DNA of 46,175 bases from Cellulomonas uda (GCF_006538705.1 NZ_BJLP01000033.1:1-46175); one strand, 5' to 3'; counted from the stretch's first letter, positions 8,213 to 16,737 are shown. Program-made: numbers and translations. The notes: a model not told the origin generated them from the letters alone.

Positions 8213-9250
8213 GTGCGCGCCGTCGTCATCACCGAGCCCGGCGGACCCGAGGTCCTGCGGGTCCGTGACGTGCCCGAGCCGGACCCCGGTCCCGACGAGG
8301 TGACGCGGCTGCTCGTCGACGTCGAGGCCGCCGGGGTGAACCGGGCCGACCTCCTGCAGCGCCAGGGCGTGTACCCGCCGCCCGCGGGCGCACCGCCGTG
8401 GCCGGGGCTGGAGGCCGCCGGTGTGGTGCGCGCGGTCCTCGCGGCACGCGCGGGCGCCGCCCCGGGTCCCGACGAGCCCACGCCCGCCGTGGGCGACCGC
8501 GTCGCGGTGCTGCTCGCCGGCGGGGGGTACGCGGAGCGCGTCGTCGTGCCCGCGGCGCTCGCGCTCCCGGTGCCGCGGGACCTGACGTCGGTGGCCGCGG
8601 CGGCGCTGCCGGAGGCGCTCGCGACCGTGTGGTCGAACCTGCGCGAGGCCAACGCGGCTCCGGGCGAGACGCTGCTGGTGCGCGGTGGCTCGGGTGGGGT
8701 CGGGTCGGTCGCGGTGCGGCTCGGCCGGCTCCTGGGGCTGCGGGTGCTCGCGACCGCGGGCGGCCCGGCGCGCGTCGCGCGCGTCGCGGAGCTGGGGGCG
8801 GACGTCGCGCTCGACCACCGCGCCGACGACCTGGCGGACCAGGTGCTCGCGGCGACCGACGGCCGCGGCGTGGACGTCGTGCTCGACGTGGTCGGCGCCG
8901 CGGCGCTCGAGGACAACGTGCGGGTGCTGGCCAGCGGCGGCCGGCTCGTCGTGATCGGGTTGCAGAAGGGTCGGCGCGGGACGCTGGACCTGGGTGTGCT
9001 CATGGAGCGGCGGGCCCGGGTGATCGGGACGACGCTGCGCTCGCGCGACGCGCGCGACAAGGCGCGGATCATGGCCGAGGTCCGCGAGCACGTGTGGCCG
9101 TTCGTCGTCGACGGGCGCCTGCGTCCCGTGGTCCACGCGACGCTCGGTCTCGACGAGGCCGGGCGCGCGCACGAGCTGCTCGCGAGCGGCGAGGTGTTCG
9201 GCAAGCCCGTCCTGACCGTCGACGAGCCCGGGCCGACCGGTGGCGCGTGA
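8213..9250 (+). CDS. NAD(P)H-quinone oxidoreductase, zinc-independent MDR family (PIG3-like)
   Basis: 345 aa medium-chain dehydrogenase/reductase. The N-terminal GroES-like domain contains GVNRADLLQRQGVYPPPAG, diagnostic of the quinone oxidoreductase/PIG3 branch, which has no catalytic zinc. The Rossmann domain has the dinucleotide loop GGSGGVGSVAVRLGRLLG and later GRGVDVVLDVVGA. It should transfer electrons from NADPH to quinones or similar carbonyls in the cytosol. GTG start with no Shine-Dalgarno but a -10 box six bases upstream (leaderless). It is followed by a strong hairpin and then bpa. An Ala/Pro-rich insert (~residues 78-95) is lineage-specific. Confidence 0.93.
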   Translation: MRAVVITEPGGPEVLRVRDVPEPDPGPDEVTRLLVDVEAAGVNRADLLQRQGVYPPPAGAPPWPGLEAAGVVRAVLAARAGAAPGPDEPTPAVGDRVAVLLAGGGYAERVVVPAALALPVPRDLTSVAAAALPEALATVWSNLREANAAPGETLLVRGGSGGVGSVAVRLGRLLGLRVLATAGGPARVARVAELGADVALDHRADDLADQVLAATDGRGVDVVLDVVGAAALEDNVRVLASGGRLVVIGLQKGRRGTLDLGVLMERRARVIGTTLRSRDARDKARIMAEVREHVWPFVVDGRLRPVVHATLGLDEAGRAHELLASGEVFGKPVLTVDEPGPTGGA

Positions 9251-9279
9251 GGCCGGCCGCGCCTGGCCCGCGGCCGGTC
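9251..9279 (+). terminator. hairpin after quinone oxidoreductase gene
   Basis: Inverted repeat 9253-9261 / 9269-9277 (arm CCGGCCGCG, 7-nt loop), extendable by two pairs, starting directly after the TGA at 9248-9250. No T-tract. The bpa -10 box follows 8 bp later, so it insulates the two genes. Confidence 0.6.
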
Positions 9280-9286
9280 CTTCGGT

Positions 9287-9292
9287 GAGAAT
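9287..9292 (+). promoter_or_regulatory. -10 box of leaderless bpa
   Basis: GAGAAT, six bases before the GTG at 9299; no Shine-Dalgarno is present between them. Weaker than the TAnnnT boxes elsewhere but at the same spacing. Confidence 0.5.
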
Positions 9293-9298
9293 GCTCCG

Positions 9299-9868
9299 GT
9301 GACCGACGAGCCCCGCCCCGCTGCCCGCGACCCGCGCGTCGTCGTCGTCCCGCTGCCCGAGGCGGGCGGGGACGAGACCGTACCCGACCGCCCGGACGAG
9401 GCGGCGGACGCGGACGAGGCCGACGACGAGGACGTGCGCGGCATGGTCGCGCAGCCCGCGAAGGTCATGCGGATCGGCACGATGGTCAAGCAGCTGCTCG
9501 ACGAGGTCCGTAGCGCCCCGCTCGACGATGCGGCGCGGGCGCGCCTCGCGGAGGTGCACGAGCGCTCGTTGCACGAGCTCGAGGAGGGCCTGTCCCCCGA
9601 GCTGATCGAGGAGCTGCACCGCATCACGCTGCCGTTCTCGCAGGACGAGACGCCGTCGGACGCGGAGCTGCGCATCGCGCAGGCGCAGCTCGTCGGGTGG
9701 CTCGAGGGCCTGTTCCACGGGATCCAGACGGCGCTGGTCGCGCAGCAGATGGCGACGCAGGCGCAGCTGCAGCAGATGCGCCGCGCCCTGCCGCCGGGTG
9801 CGGTCCCCGCGCCGGGCGCGCGTGGGGCGATGGGCCCCGACGAGCACGGCACGGGCCAGTACCTGTAG
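9299..9868 (+). CDS. bpa: Bpa/PafE, ATP-independent bacterial proteasome activator
   Basis: 189 aa, DUF2587 family. After an acidic disordered N-terminus (~1-45), the helical core carries PAKVMRIGTMVKQLLDEVR and SPELIEELHRITLPF, as in the dodecameric ring-forming activator. The protein ends in GQYL, the C-terminal motif that docks into the 20S core and opens its gate. It delivers unfolded substrates for degradation without ATP or pupylation. Its presence predicts 20S proteasome genes elsewhere in this genome. GTG start 6 nt after a GAGAAT box (leaderless). It ends 12 bp from the convergent EamA gene. Confidence 0.95.
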   Translation: MTDEPRPAARDPRVVVVPLPEAGGDETVPDRPDEAADADEADDEDVRGMVAQPAKVMRIGTMVKQLLDEVRSAPLDDAARARLAEVHERSLHELEEGLSPELIEELHRITLPFSQDETPSDAELRIAQAQLVGWLEGLFHGIQTALVAQQMATQAQLQQMRRALPPGAVPAPGARGAMGPDEHGTGQYL

Positions 9869-9880
9869 TCGTCGTGCCGC

Positions 9881-10744
9881 CTACGCGGGCGGCGGCGCCT
9901 CCTCGGCGGCGTCGCTCTCGCGCGCGGTGAGGGCGATCGCGCCGGACACGAGCACGAGGCCGAGCAGCTCGAGGCCGTGGGGCACCTGCCCGAGCATGAC
10001 GGCGCCGACGACGGCCGCGGTCGCGGGGAGCAGCGCGAGCAGCACCGCGAACGTCGCGGCGCTCACGCGCCGCAGGACGACCTGCTCGATGCCGTACGGG
10101 ACGACCGAGGAGAACACGGCGACGACGAGCACGAGCGCGGCGAGGCGCAGGTCGGTCAGGACGGGTCCTGCCCCGGGTGCGAGCAGGGGTGCGAGCGCCA
10201 GCCCGCCGGCGGCCATCGCGACGCCGAGCCCGGTGAGCCCTCCGGTGGGCGCGGCGGCGACCCGCCGCCCGAGCAGGATGTACAGGGCCCAGCAGGTGGC
10301 GGCGACACCGATCGCGACGAGCCCACGCACGGCGTCGTCGCCGAGGTGCAGGCTGACGCCGGCGAGCAGGACGACTCCCGCGGCGGCGACGACCATCGCG
10401 GTGCGTTCACGCCAGCCGCGCCCGGTCACGGCGGCGACGGCGACGGGCCCGGCGAACTCGAGCGCGACCGCGGTCCCGAGCGGCAGGGTGTCGATCGCGA
10501 CGTAGAACGCGGCGTTCATGACGGCGAGGACGACGCCGAACAGCGCGGCGGTGCGCAGCGCGGGCCACGTCCACAGCGAGCGGGTGCGCCACGGTCGCGT
10601 CCAGGCGAGCAGCACGAGCGCGGCGACGCCGACGCGCAGCCACGCGACGGACGCGGGCGGCATGCGGCCGAACAGCTCGACCGCGACCGCTGCCCCGACG
10701 TACTGCGCGATGGCCGAGGCCACGAACAGCAACGGGGCGGGCAC
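9881..10744 (-). CDS. EamA-family transporter (RhtA-like exporter)
   Basis: 287 aa, ten predicted transmembrane helices in two EamA repeats (first ~5-130, second ~140-275). Motifs such as YVAIDTLPLGTAVALEFAGP and VPYGIEQVVLRRVSAATFAV match the RhtA branch of drug/metabolite exporters, known for threonine/homoserine efflux in E. coli; the substrate here is not predictable. GTG start at 10744, six bases after TAGCCT, so probably leaderless and transcribed separately from the agl genes that precede it on the same strand (53-bp gap). Confidence 0.88.
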   Translation of the reverse strand: MPAPLLFVASAIAQYVGAAVAVELFGRMPPASVAWLRVGVAALVLLAWTRPWRTRSLWTWPALRTAALFGVVLAVMNAAFYVAIDTLPLGTAVALEFAGPVAVAAVTGRGWRERTAMVVAAAGVVLLAGVSLHLGDDAVRGLVAIGVAATCWALYILLGRRVAAAPTGGLTGLGVAMAAGGLALAPLLAPGAGPVLTDLRLAALVLVVAVFSSVVPYGIEQVVLRRVSAATFAVLLALLPATAAVVGAVMLGQVPHGLELLGLVLVSGAIALTARESDAAEEAPPPA

Positions 10745-10750
10745 GCCGTC

Positions 10751-10756
10751 AGGCTA
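10751..10756 (-). promoter_or_regulatory. -10 box of leaderless EamA gene
   Basis: TAGCCT on the minus strand, six bases before the GTG start at 10744; no Shine-Dalgarno. Confidence 0.6.
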
Positions 10757-10797
10757 GCCCGCCCCGTCGCCGGGACCGTCGTGCGCGCCGGGCGCCC

Positions 10798-11721
10798 TCA
10801 GCCCTTCACGGACCCGGCCAGCAGGCCGCGCACGAAGTACCGCTGCAGGGACAGGAACACGATCGCGGGGATGATGATCGACACGAACGCCCCGGCCGAG
10901 AGCAGGAACCACTGCGACCCGCGCGTCCCGGTGAGGTTGAGCAGGGCGACGGTCATGGGTGCGAGGTCGCGCGACGACCCCGTGAACGTGAGCGCGACGA
11001 GCAGGTCGTTCCACACCCACAGGAACTGGTAGATGCCGAGGGCCGCGATCGCGGGCTTGAGCATCGGCAGCATGAGCCGGAAGAAGATCGTCACGTGCCC
11101 GGCCCCGTCGACGCGTGCGGCCTCGATGAGCTCGCCCGGGATCTCCTGCATGAAGTTGTGCAGCAGGAAGACCGCGAGCGGCAGCCCGAACATGGTGTGC
11201 GACAGCCACACGGCCCAGAACGTGCCGGAGACGCCGATGTCCACGTACAGGCTGAGCAGGGGGATGAGCGTGACCTGGATCGGCACGACCTGCAGCGCGA
11301 ACACCGCGATGAACAGGACGTTGCGCCCGCGGAAGCTCATCCACGCGAACGCGTACGCCGCGAGCGTCGCGAGGAACACCGGCAGCACGACCGCGGGGAT
11401 CGTGATGACGATCGAGTTCATGATCGACGGCGCGAGGGACTGCGCGCTGTCGGTGGACAGCACCGTCTGGTAGTTCTCGAGCGTGTAGTTCGGGTCGAAG
11501 AACGAGGTCCACCACCCGGACTTGTTGATGTCGGCCGCGGGTCGGAACGAGGTGACGAGCAGACCGAAGGTCGGGATGGTCCACAGCACGGCGAGCACGA
11601 CCGCGAACAGCGACGCCCACGGGCGCGACAGGCGCCGGCGCGCGGCCGCCGCGGTGGACTCCCTCGGCCGGCCTCCCGTCGGCGGGCCGACGGTCGCGGT
11701 GTCGATCTGGACGGCGCTCAT
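10798..11721 (-). CDS. aglG: sugar ABC importer permease, AglG-like
   Basis: 307 aa inner-membrane permease of the MalG class, six predicted helices. The EAA loop that contacts the ATPase is GELIEAARVDGAGHVTIFFRLMLP-like at ~residues 205-228. The cytosolic N-terminus (1-35) is Ala/Arg-rich and unstructured. ATG at 11721 overlaps the TGA of the upstream permease (ATGA), so the two are translationally coupled. It pairs with the AglF-like subunit. No ATPase gene is nearby; actinobacterial CUT1 importers generally share one MsiK-type ATPase encoded elsewhere. Confidence 0.92.
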   Translation of the reverse strand: MSAVQIDTATVGPPTGGRPRESTAAAARRRLSRPWASLFAVVLAVLWTIPTFGLLVTSFRPAADINKSGWWTSFFDPNYTLENYQTVLSTDSAQSLAPSIMNSIVITIPAVVLPVFLATLAAYAFAWMSFRGRNVLFIAVFALQVVPIQVTLIPLLSLYVDIGVSGTFWAVWLSHTMFGLPLAVFLLHNFMQEIPGELIEAARVDGAGHVTIFFRLMLPMLKPAIAALGIYQFLWVWNDLLVALTFTGSSRDLAPMTVALLNLTGTRGSQWFLLSAGAFVSIIIPAIVFLSLQRYFVRGLLAGSVKG

Positions 11722-12695
11722 CGGTGGTCCGCCTTCCGCAGCTGGCGCACGTTGTAGGCGATGATCGGGACGACGAGGACGAACAGCAGGACCGCCAGCG
11801 CGGCGCCGAGCCCCTGGTTCCCGGCGCTGAAGCTCTGCGTGTAGAACTCGTTGGCGACCACGCTGGTGCCGAACCGCCCGGCGGTCATGGTCCGGACGAT
11901 GTCGAAGACCTTGAGACACCCGATGGCGATGGTGGTCAGGACGACGATCAGCGTGGGCCGGATGCTCGGCACGGTCACGAACCGGAACATCTCGAACGAG
12001 GAGACGCCGTCGAGCCGCGCGGCCTCGGTGATCTCGGTGGGGATCGCCTTGATCGCGGCGGACAGGATCGTCATGGCGAAGCCCGCCTGGATCCAGATCA
12101 TCACGACGATGAGGAACAGGTTGTTCCACGGGCTGTTGAGCAGGAAGTTCTGCGGTGAGCCGCCCAACCAGACGATGACCTGGTTGATGAGGCCGATCTG
12201 GTTCGGGTTGTTCTCGACCGACGGGTCGTAGAACCGGTACTCGTACATGAACCGCCAGATGATCGACGCGCCGACGAACGAGATCGCCATCGGCAGGAAG
12301 ATCAGCGCCTTGGCGGCGGCCTCGCCGCGCGCGCCGTCGACGAGGATCGCGTAGATCAGCCCGACGACGGTCGCGACGAACGGGGTGACGAGTACCCACA
12401 GCACGGTGTTGCGCAGCACGACGAGCTGCTCGCCCGACGTGAAGATGTCGGTGTAGTTCCCGAGCCCGATGAAGCTCGTGCCCGCGGCGTCGTAGAACGA
12501 GCGCCACAGCGTGCGCAGCGCCGGGTACACGAGCCCGACGGCGATGAGCAGGACGGTCGGCCCGACGAACCACCAGGCGACGTGCCGGGCGCCGCGACGT
12601 TCGAGCAGGTGGACGACGAGCAGGATGAGGCCGATGACGGCGGCGAACGCGACGAGCGCGAGCACCATCGTCACCAGCTTGTCGGTGACTTCCAT
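11718..12695 (-). CDS. aglF: sugar ABC importer permease, AglF-like
   Basis: 325 aa MalF-class permease with an N-terminal extra helix (~5-27) before the core helices. The EAA loop reads TEITEAARLDGVSSFEMF. ATG at 12695 is chosen over an open frame 23 codons longer because GGGAGG sits 4 bp upstream, and the longer part would run through the intercistronic hairpin. It is the second gene of aglEFG, 90 bp after aglE and overlapping aglG by 4 bp. Confidence 0.92.
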   Translation of the reverse strand: MEVTDKLVTMVLALVAFAAVIGLILLVVHLLERRGARHVAWWFVGPTVLLIAVGLVYPALRTLWRSFYDAAGTSFIGLGNYTDIFTSGEQLVVLRNTVLWVLVTPFVATVVGLIYAILVDGARGEAAAKALIFLPMAISFVGASIIWRFMYEYRFYDPSVENNPNQIGLINQVIVWLGGSPQNFLLNSPWNNLFLIVVMIWIQAGFAMTILSAAIKAIPTEITEAARLDGVSSFEMFRFVTVPSIRPTLIVVLTTIAIGCLKVFDIVRTMTAGRFGTSVVANEFYTQSFSAGNQGLGAALAVLLFVLVVPIIAYNVRQLRKADHR

Positions 12696-12739
12696 GGCAC
12701 CTCCCGGGGCAGCGGACGAGGGGGACGCGGACGCGTGCG

Positions 12740-12780
12740 CGTCGGTGCCCCGGGGGCGGTCCACCCCCGGGGCACCGACG
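12740..12780 (-). promoter_or_regulatory. perfect 17-bp intercistronic hairpin between aglE and aglF
   Basis: Arms 12740-12756 and 12764-12780 (CGTCGGTGCCCCGGGGG) with a 7-nt loop, beginning 5 bp after the aglE stop. Such hairpins behind binding-protein genes usually act as partial terminators or 3' stabilisers, giving more binding protein than permease. No T-run follows, so full termination is less likely. Confidence 0.75.
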
Positions 12781-12785
12781 TCACG

Positions 12786-14165
12786 TCAGGAGGCCGGCCA
12801 GGCCGCCTCGATCTTGTCCAGCGTGTCCTTGGTCGACTGCCCGGTGATCCAGCTGGTCGCCTCCTTCCAGAACGCGTTCGACCCGACGGCGGCGGGCATC
12901 ATGTCCGAGCCGTCGAAGCGGAACACCGCGTTCTCGTCGAGGAGGATGTCGGCCGAGAGCTTGTCGATCGGGTTGGTGAGGATCGACGGGTCGAGGCCCT
13001 TGTTCGCGGTGATCCAGCCACCGTTGGTCAGGTCGACGCTCGCCTGCGCCTTGAGGTTCGCCCAGGTGTCGGAGCTCCAGAACTCCTGGAGCGCCTGGAC
13101 CTCGGGGCGGTCCGCGAACGCGGTGACGAACTCACCGGCGCCGAGCACCGGCTTGTCCTCGGCGGTCTTGCCCGGCAGGTAGAACGCGAAGATCTGGCCG
13201 TTCTCCGAGATGTCGGTGCCCTGGGGGAAGTTCGCGGCGTAGAAGCTCGCCATGCGGTGCAGCGAGCACTGGCCCTCGAGGATCGGCAGGCCGCCGTCCT
13301 GGAACGCGGTCGTCGCGATCGAGGAGACGTCGCCGAAGCCGCCGTTCACGTAGTCGGGGTTCTTGAGGTACTCGCCGACGGCGTCGAGCGCCTTCGTCGG
13401 GACCTCGGAGTTGAACGCGATCTCGTGGCTGACCCACTGGTCGTAGACGTCGGCGCCACCCTCGCGCAGGACGAAGTCCTCCATCCAGTCCGTCACGGGC
13501 CAGCCGGTCGCGGCGTCGGACGCGATGCCCGCGCACCACGGCTTGTGGCCGGAGTCGGCGGCGATCGTGTCGGACAGCGTCTTGAGCTCGTCGAGCGTGG
13601 TGGGGACCTCCCAGCCGTTGGCCTCGAACTCCTGCGGGGAGTACCAGACGAGCGACTTCACGCTCGCACCCGACGGCGCGGCGTAGAACGTGCCGTCGAC
13701 GGTGCCGAGGGCCTTCCAGTCCTCGCCCCAGAACTCGTCGACGTTCGCGGCGACGCCCTCGGGCGCCTCGACGACCGTGCCCGTCGCGACGAGCTGGGCG
13801 AGCAGACCGGGCTGCGGGATGATCGCGATGTCCGGCGGGTTGCCCGCCTGCGCGCGGACCAGGATCTGCTGCTCGAACTGCTTGTCGGCCTGGTAGTCGA
13901 CCTTCGCGCCCGTGCAGTCCTCGAACGGCTTGAACGAGTCGACGTAGGGCTGGTCCTCGGGCGTGACGATGCCCGCGTAGATCGTGATCGTCTTGCCGCT
14001 CAGGTCGCCGTACTGCTCGAAGTCGGCACAGTCGGCCGTGGGCGCCCCCGTGCCGTCCGTGCCGCCGTCACCTCCGTCGTCCGACGAGCATGCCGTCAGG
14101 ACGAGGGCGAGGGCCGCGGCTGACGCCGCGATCGTGGTGTACCGACGCTTGCGCATCCCGTTCAT
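12786..14165 (-). CDS. aglE: alpha-glucoside-type ABC substrate-binding lipoprotein, AglE-like
   Basis: 459 aa. Type II signal peptide with lipobox LVLTAC (acylated C26), then an acidic Gly/Asp linker, then a large bilobal CUT1 binding protein. SVKSLVWYSPQEFEANGW, HKPWCAGIASDAATGWPVTDWMED and NPPDIAIIPQPG resemble AglE-type alpha-glucoside binders rather than MalE. It should capture an oligosaccharide outside the membrane and hand it to AglF/AglG. ATG at 14165 follows GGAGG by 4 nt. It is first in the operon, behind a promoter with an overlapping LacI-like operator. The sugar is inferred from family resemblance only. Confidence 0.9.
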   Translation of the reverse strand: MNGMRKRRYTTIAASAAALALVLTACSSDDGGDGGTDGTGAPTADCADFEQYGDLSGKTITIYAGIVTPEDQPYVDSFKPFEDCTGAKVDYQADKQFEQQILVRAQAGNPPDIAIIPQPGLLAQLVATGTVVEAPEGVAANVDEFWGEDWKALGTVDGTFYAAPSGASVKSLVWYSPQEFEANGWEVPTTLDELKTLSDTIAADSGHKPWCAGIASDAATGWPVTDWMEDFVLREGGADVYDQWVSHEIAFNSEVPTKALDAVGEYLKNPDYVNGGFGDVSSIATTAFQDGGLPILEGQCSLHRMASFYAANFPQGTDISENGQIFAFYLPGKTAEDKPVLGAGEFVTAFADRPEVQALQEFWSSDTWANLKAQASVDLTNGGWITANKGLDPSILTNPIDKLSADILLDENAVFRFDGSDMMPAAVGSNAFWKEATSWITGQSTKDTLDKIEAAWPAS

Positions 14166-14229
14166 GAGACCTCCGTGTCGTCATGGCGCACGACGCGGCC
14201 GCTCGCGACCGCGTGTGCCATCCCTCGAT

Positions 14230-14250
14230 GCAAGTCGTTGCTGAAACGAC
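14230..14250 (-). promoter_or_regulatory. operator-like inverted repeats at the aglE transcription start
   Basis: Two overlapping dyads: GCAA-N4-TTGC (14230-14241), the GCAA/TTGC half-site style of LacI-family regulators, and GTCGTT-N5-AACGAC (14234-14250). They sit just downstream of the TAGGGT box, where a bound repressor would block initiation; in RNA the second dyad would make a 5'-terminal hairpin. Confidence 0.5.
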
Positions 14251-14255
14251 CCGCA

Positions 14256-14261
14256 ACCCTA
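14256..14261 (-). promoter_or_regulatory. -10 box of the aglEFG operon
   Basis: TAGGGT on the minus strand (extended TTTAGGGT), about 95 bp before aglE, leaving an ~85-nt leader. No good -35 is seen. Two direct repeats GTCACGATC (14277-14285, 14288-14296; 11-bp period) lie just upstream and could bind an activator. The region 14,166-14,377 has no gene. Confidence 0.5.
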
Positions 14262-14377
14262 AAGACGCACAAACCGGTCACGATCGAGTCACGATCCGTT
14301 GCGGGCACGAGTCACCGACCGGTCACGCGCCCCCGGGCCCGGTTCCGGGCCAGACGCGCAGGTCAGCCGCGCAGACG

Positions 14378-15175
14378 TCAGACGAGCAGCGAGCGCAGGA
14401 CCGGCAGCGCGCCGTCGTCCTCGATGGCGCCGGTCACCTCGTCGGCCGCCGCCAGCACCGCGGGACGCGCGTGCCCCATCGCGACGCCCCGCGCCGCCCA
14501 CTGCAGCATCGTGACGTCGTTGCCGCCGTCGCCGATCGCGAGCGTCGCGAACGGCTCGACGCCGAGCCGCCGCCGCACCGACTCGAGCGCGCTCGCCTTC
14601 GACACGCCCCCGGGCGTCAGGTCCAGCCAGGCGCTCCAGCCGACCGCGTACTCCACCTCGTGCAGGCCCACGCGCTCGACGATCTCGTGGAACTCCTCGG
14701 GGCTCGCGCCGACCGCGCGGATCACGACGCGCGTCGCGGGGGTCGCGACGAGCTCGTCGAACGTCACGACCTCCATCTCGCCGCTCAGCTCGCCCTCGGG
14801 GAACGGCCCCGAGACCCGGAAGCCGACGCCCAGGTTCTCGACCGCGTACAGCGCGTCCGGCAGCTCCATGGCGATCGCGCGCACCGCCGGGCCGGGGTCG
14901 AACGTCACGGTGTCGACGATCGCGAACCCGCCGGGCTCGTCGCCGTCCAGCCGTGCCGTGACCGCGCCGTTGGAGCACACGAGCCAGCCCTCCGAGAGGC
15001 CGAGCTCGCGCGCCACGGGGGCGGCCGAGTGCACACCGCGCCCCGTCGCGAGCACCACGTGCAGGCCGGCCCCCGCGAGCTCGCCGACCGCGTCACGCAC
15101 CTGCGGCGAGATCACGCCGTCGTAGGACATGAGCGTGCCGTCGACGTCGAGGGCGACCAGCCGGGTGCGTGTCAT
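14378..15175 (-). CDS. HAD-IIB (Cof-type) sugar phosphatase
   Basis: 265 aa cytosolic haloacid dehalogenase hydrolase with a type IIB cap. Motif I is DVDGT (nucleophile D10, D12), motif II ATGRG, the motif III lysine lies in SKASALESV, and motif IV is GDGGND. These enzymes dephosphorylate sugar phosphates or similar small metabolites; the substrate is not predictable. ATG at 15175 overlaps the serS stop (ATGA), so it is co-translated with serS. A serS-HAD pair is, from memory, a recurrent arrangement in actinobacteria. The downstream end is followed by the aglE promoter region. Confidence 0.92.
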   Translation of the reverse strand: MTRTRLVALDVDGTLMSYDGVISPQVRDAVGELAGAGLHVVLATGRGVHSAAPVARELGLSEGWLVCSNGAVTARLDGDEPGGFAIVDTVTFDPGPAVRAIAMELPDALYAVENLGVGFRVSGPFPEGELSGEMEVVTFDELVATPATRVVIRAVGASPEEFHEIVERVGLHEVEYAVGWSAWLDLTPGGVSKASALESVRRRLGVEPFATLAIGDGGNDVTMLQWAARGVAMGHARPAVLAAADEVTGAIEDDGALPVLRSLLV

Positions 15176-16452
15176 CGTGGCTCCAGGACCTCGAGGCCGC
15201 CCAGGTACGGCCGCAGACCGGCCGGCACGTGCACCGAGCCGTCGGCCTGCTGGTGGTTCTCCAGGATCGCGACGATCCAGCGCGTCGTGGCGAGCGTGCC
15301 GTTGAGCGTCGCCACGGGCCGGACCTGGCCGTCCGCGGTGCGCTCGCGCACGCCCAGGCGGCGCGCCTGGAACGTGGTGCAGTTCGACGTCGAGGTGAGC
15401 TCGAGGTAGCGCTGCTGGCTCGGGAGCCACGCCTCGCAGTCGAACTTGCGGGCCGCGCTCGACCCGAGGTCGCCCGCGGCCGTGTCGATCACGCGGAACG
15501 GCAGCTCCGCGAGCTCGAGCATCTCCTTCTCCCAGCCCAGGATGCGGCGGTGCTCGGCCTGCGCGTCCTCGACCGTGGTGTACGAGAACGCCTCGACCTT
15601 GTGGAACTGGTGCACGCGGATGATCCCGCGCGTGTCCTTGCCGTACGAGCCGGCCTCGCGCCGGTAGCACGCGCTCCAGCCGGCGTACCGCCGCGGTCCG
15701 TCCGACAGGTCCAGGATCTCGCCCGAGTGGTAGCCCGCGAGCGCGACCTCGCTCGTCCCGACGAGGTACAGGTCGTCGGCCTCGAGGCGGTACACCTCGT
15801 CGGCGTGCGCACCGAGGAACCCGGTGCCCGCCATGATCTCGGGCTTCACCAGGGTCGGGGTGATGACCGGCGTGAAGCCCAGGCCGACGGCCTTGTCGAC
15901 CGCGGCGTTGAGCAGCGCGAGCTCGAGGCGCGCGCCGATCCCGGTGAGGTAGTAGAACCGCGCACCCGAGACCTTGGCGCCGCGCTCGGTGTCGATCGCG
16001 CGCAGCCCCTCGCCGAGCTCCAGGTGGTCCTTCACGACGAAGTCCGCGCCGTACTCGGCGCCGAAGTCGCGCGGCGTGCCCACGTGCTCGAGCACGACGA
16101 AGTCGTCCTCGCCGCCGGCGGGGACGCCCTCCTCGACGACGTTGCCGATCCGCCGCGTGAGCTCGTCGGCGCGCGCCTGCGCCGCGTCCGCCTCGGCCTG
16201 CAGCTCCTTGACGCGGTCCGCGACCTTCTTGGCGTGCGCGAGCAGCGCCTGCTTCTGCTCCCCCTGCGCCTGCGCGACCTTCTTGCCGTGCGCCTTCTGC
16301 TCGGCGCGCAGCGACTCGAACTCCGTGAGCGCGGACCGGCGGCGCGCGTCCGCGTCCAGGACCTCGTCGACGAGGCCGGGGTCGTCCCCGCGGACGCGCT
16401 GGCTGGCACGCACGGTCTCGGGGTCGTCACGCAGGAGCTTGAGATCGATCAC
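15172..16452 (-). CDS. serS: seryl-tRNA synthetase
   Basis: 426 aa, normal length. [12 protein letters not shown] starts the N-terminal tRNA-binding arm, a long antiparallel coiled coil (~30-105, rich in Ala/Lys/Gln/Glu). The class II catalytic domain shows GTSEVALAG (the TxE serine-binding motif), [16 protein letters not shown] (motif 2), FHKVEAF and [18 protein letters not shown] (motif 3). It charges tRNA-Ser, including the tRNA-Ser(UGA) at 86-176. GTG start, six bases after TAGCCT, without a Shine-Dalgarno (leaderless). Confidence 0.98.
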   Translation of the reverse strand: MIDLKLLRDDPETVRASQRVRGDDPGLVDEVLDADARRRSALTEFESLRAEQKAHGKKVAQAQGEQKQALLAHAKKVADRVKELQAEADAAQARADELTRRIGNVVEEGVPAGGEDDFVVLEHVGTPRDFGAEYGADFVVKDHLELGEGLRAIDTERGAKVSGARFYYLTGIGARLELALLNAAVDKAVGLGFTPVITPTLVKPEIMAGTGFLGAHADEVYRLEADDLYLVGTSEVALAGYHSGEILDLSDGPRRYAGWSACYRREAGSYGKDTRGIIRVHQFHKVEAFSYTTVEDAQAEHRRILGWEKEMLELAELPFRVIDTAAGDLGSSAARKFDCEAWLPSQQRYLELTSTSNCTTFQARRLGVRERTADGQVRPVATLNGTLATTRWIVAILENHQQADGSVHVPAGLRPYLGGLEVLEPR

Positions 16453-16458
16453 CCTCGA

Positions 16459-16464
16459 AGGCTA
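16459..16464 (-). promoter_or_regulatory. -10 box of leaderless serS
   Basis: TAGCCT on the minus strand, six bases before the GTG at 16452; no Shine-Dalgarno between them. The composite repeat begins 39 bp further upstream, in the -35/upstream region. Confidence 0.65.
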
Positions 16465-16502
16465 CCGACCCTCGTCCCTCCCGCTGAACCGCACCCCCCT
16501 GT

Positions 16503-16636
16503 CGCCGACCCCGTCATCGCTCCGGGTATGAGCCGGCCGACCCGGAGCAACCACGGCCTCGGCAGCAGGTCTCCCCACCACCCCGCGGTTGCTCCGGGTA
16601 TGAGACGGCTGAGCCGGAGCGATGACGGGGTCGGCG
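16503..16636. repeat. composite inverted-repeat element, copy A
   Basis: Two 30-bp hairpin cores, 16519-16548 and 16591-16620, each GCTCCGGGTATG-N10/11-CCGGAGC. The outer flanks form a perfect 23-bp inverted repeat (16503-16525 with 16614-16636), and the inner flanks a 15-bp one with one mismatch (16542-16556 with 16583-16597). A second element of the same design lies at 26527-26678. Both are in gaps between divergently transcribed genes. No open frame or transposase accompanies it. Confidence 0.85.
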
Positions 16637-16725
16637 GCGCTCGGGCGCGCGGCCCCGTCGGGGGGCGGGAGGGTGAGACGCAGCTGGCCGCGGGTATTCC
16701 GCGCGCCCGGGGGGCCGCGGCTCGG

Positions 16726-16731
16726 TAGTTT
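16726..16731 (+). promoter_or_regulatory. -10 box of leaderless lipid-kinase gene
   Basis: TAGTTT, six bases before the GTG at 16738, no Shine-Dalgarno. Confidence 0.65.
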
Positions 16732-16737
16732 GCGGGG

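Noticed and set aside
12696..12764. Longer start for the AglF-like permease (23 extra codons)
   Set aside because: It would run through the perfect intercistronic hairpin, while GGGAGG supports the inner ATG.
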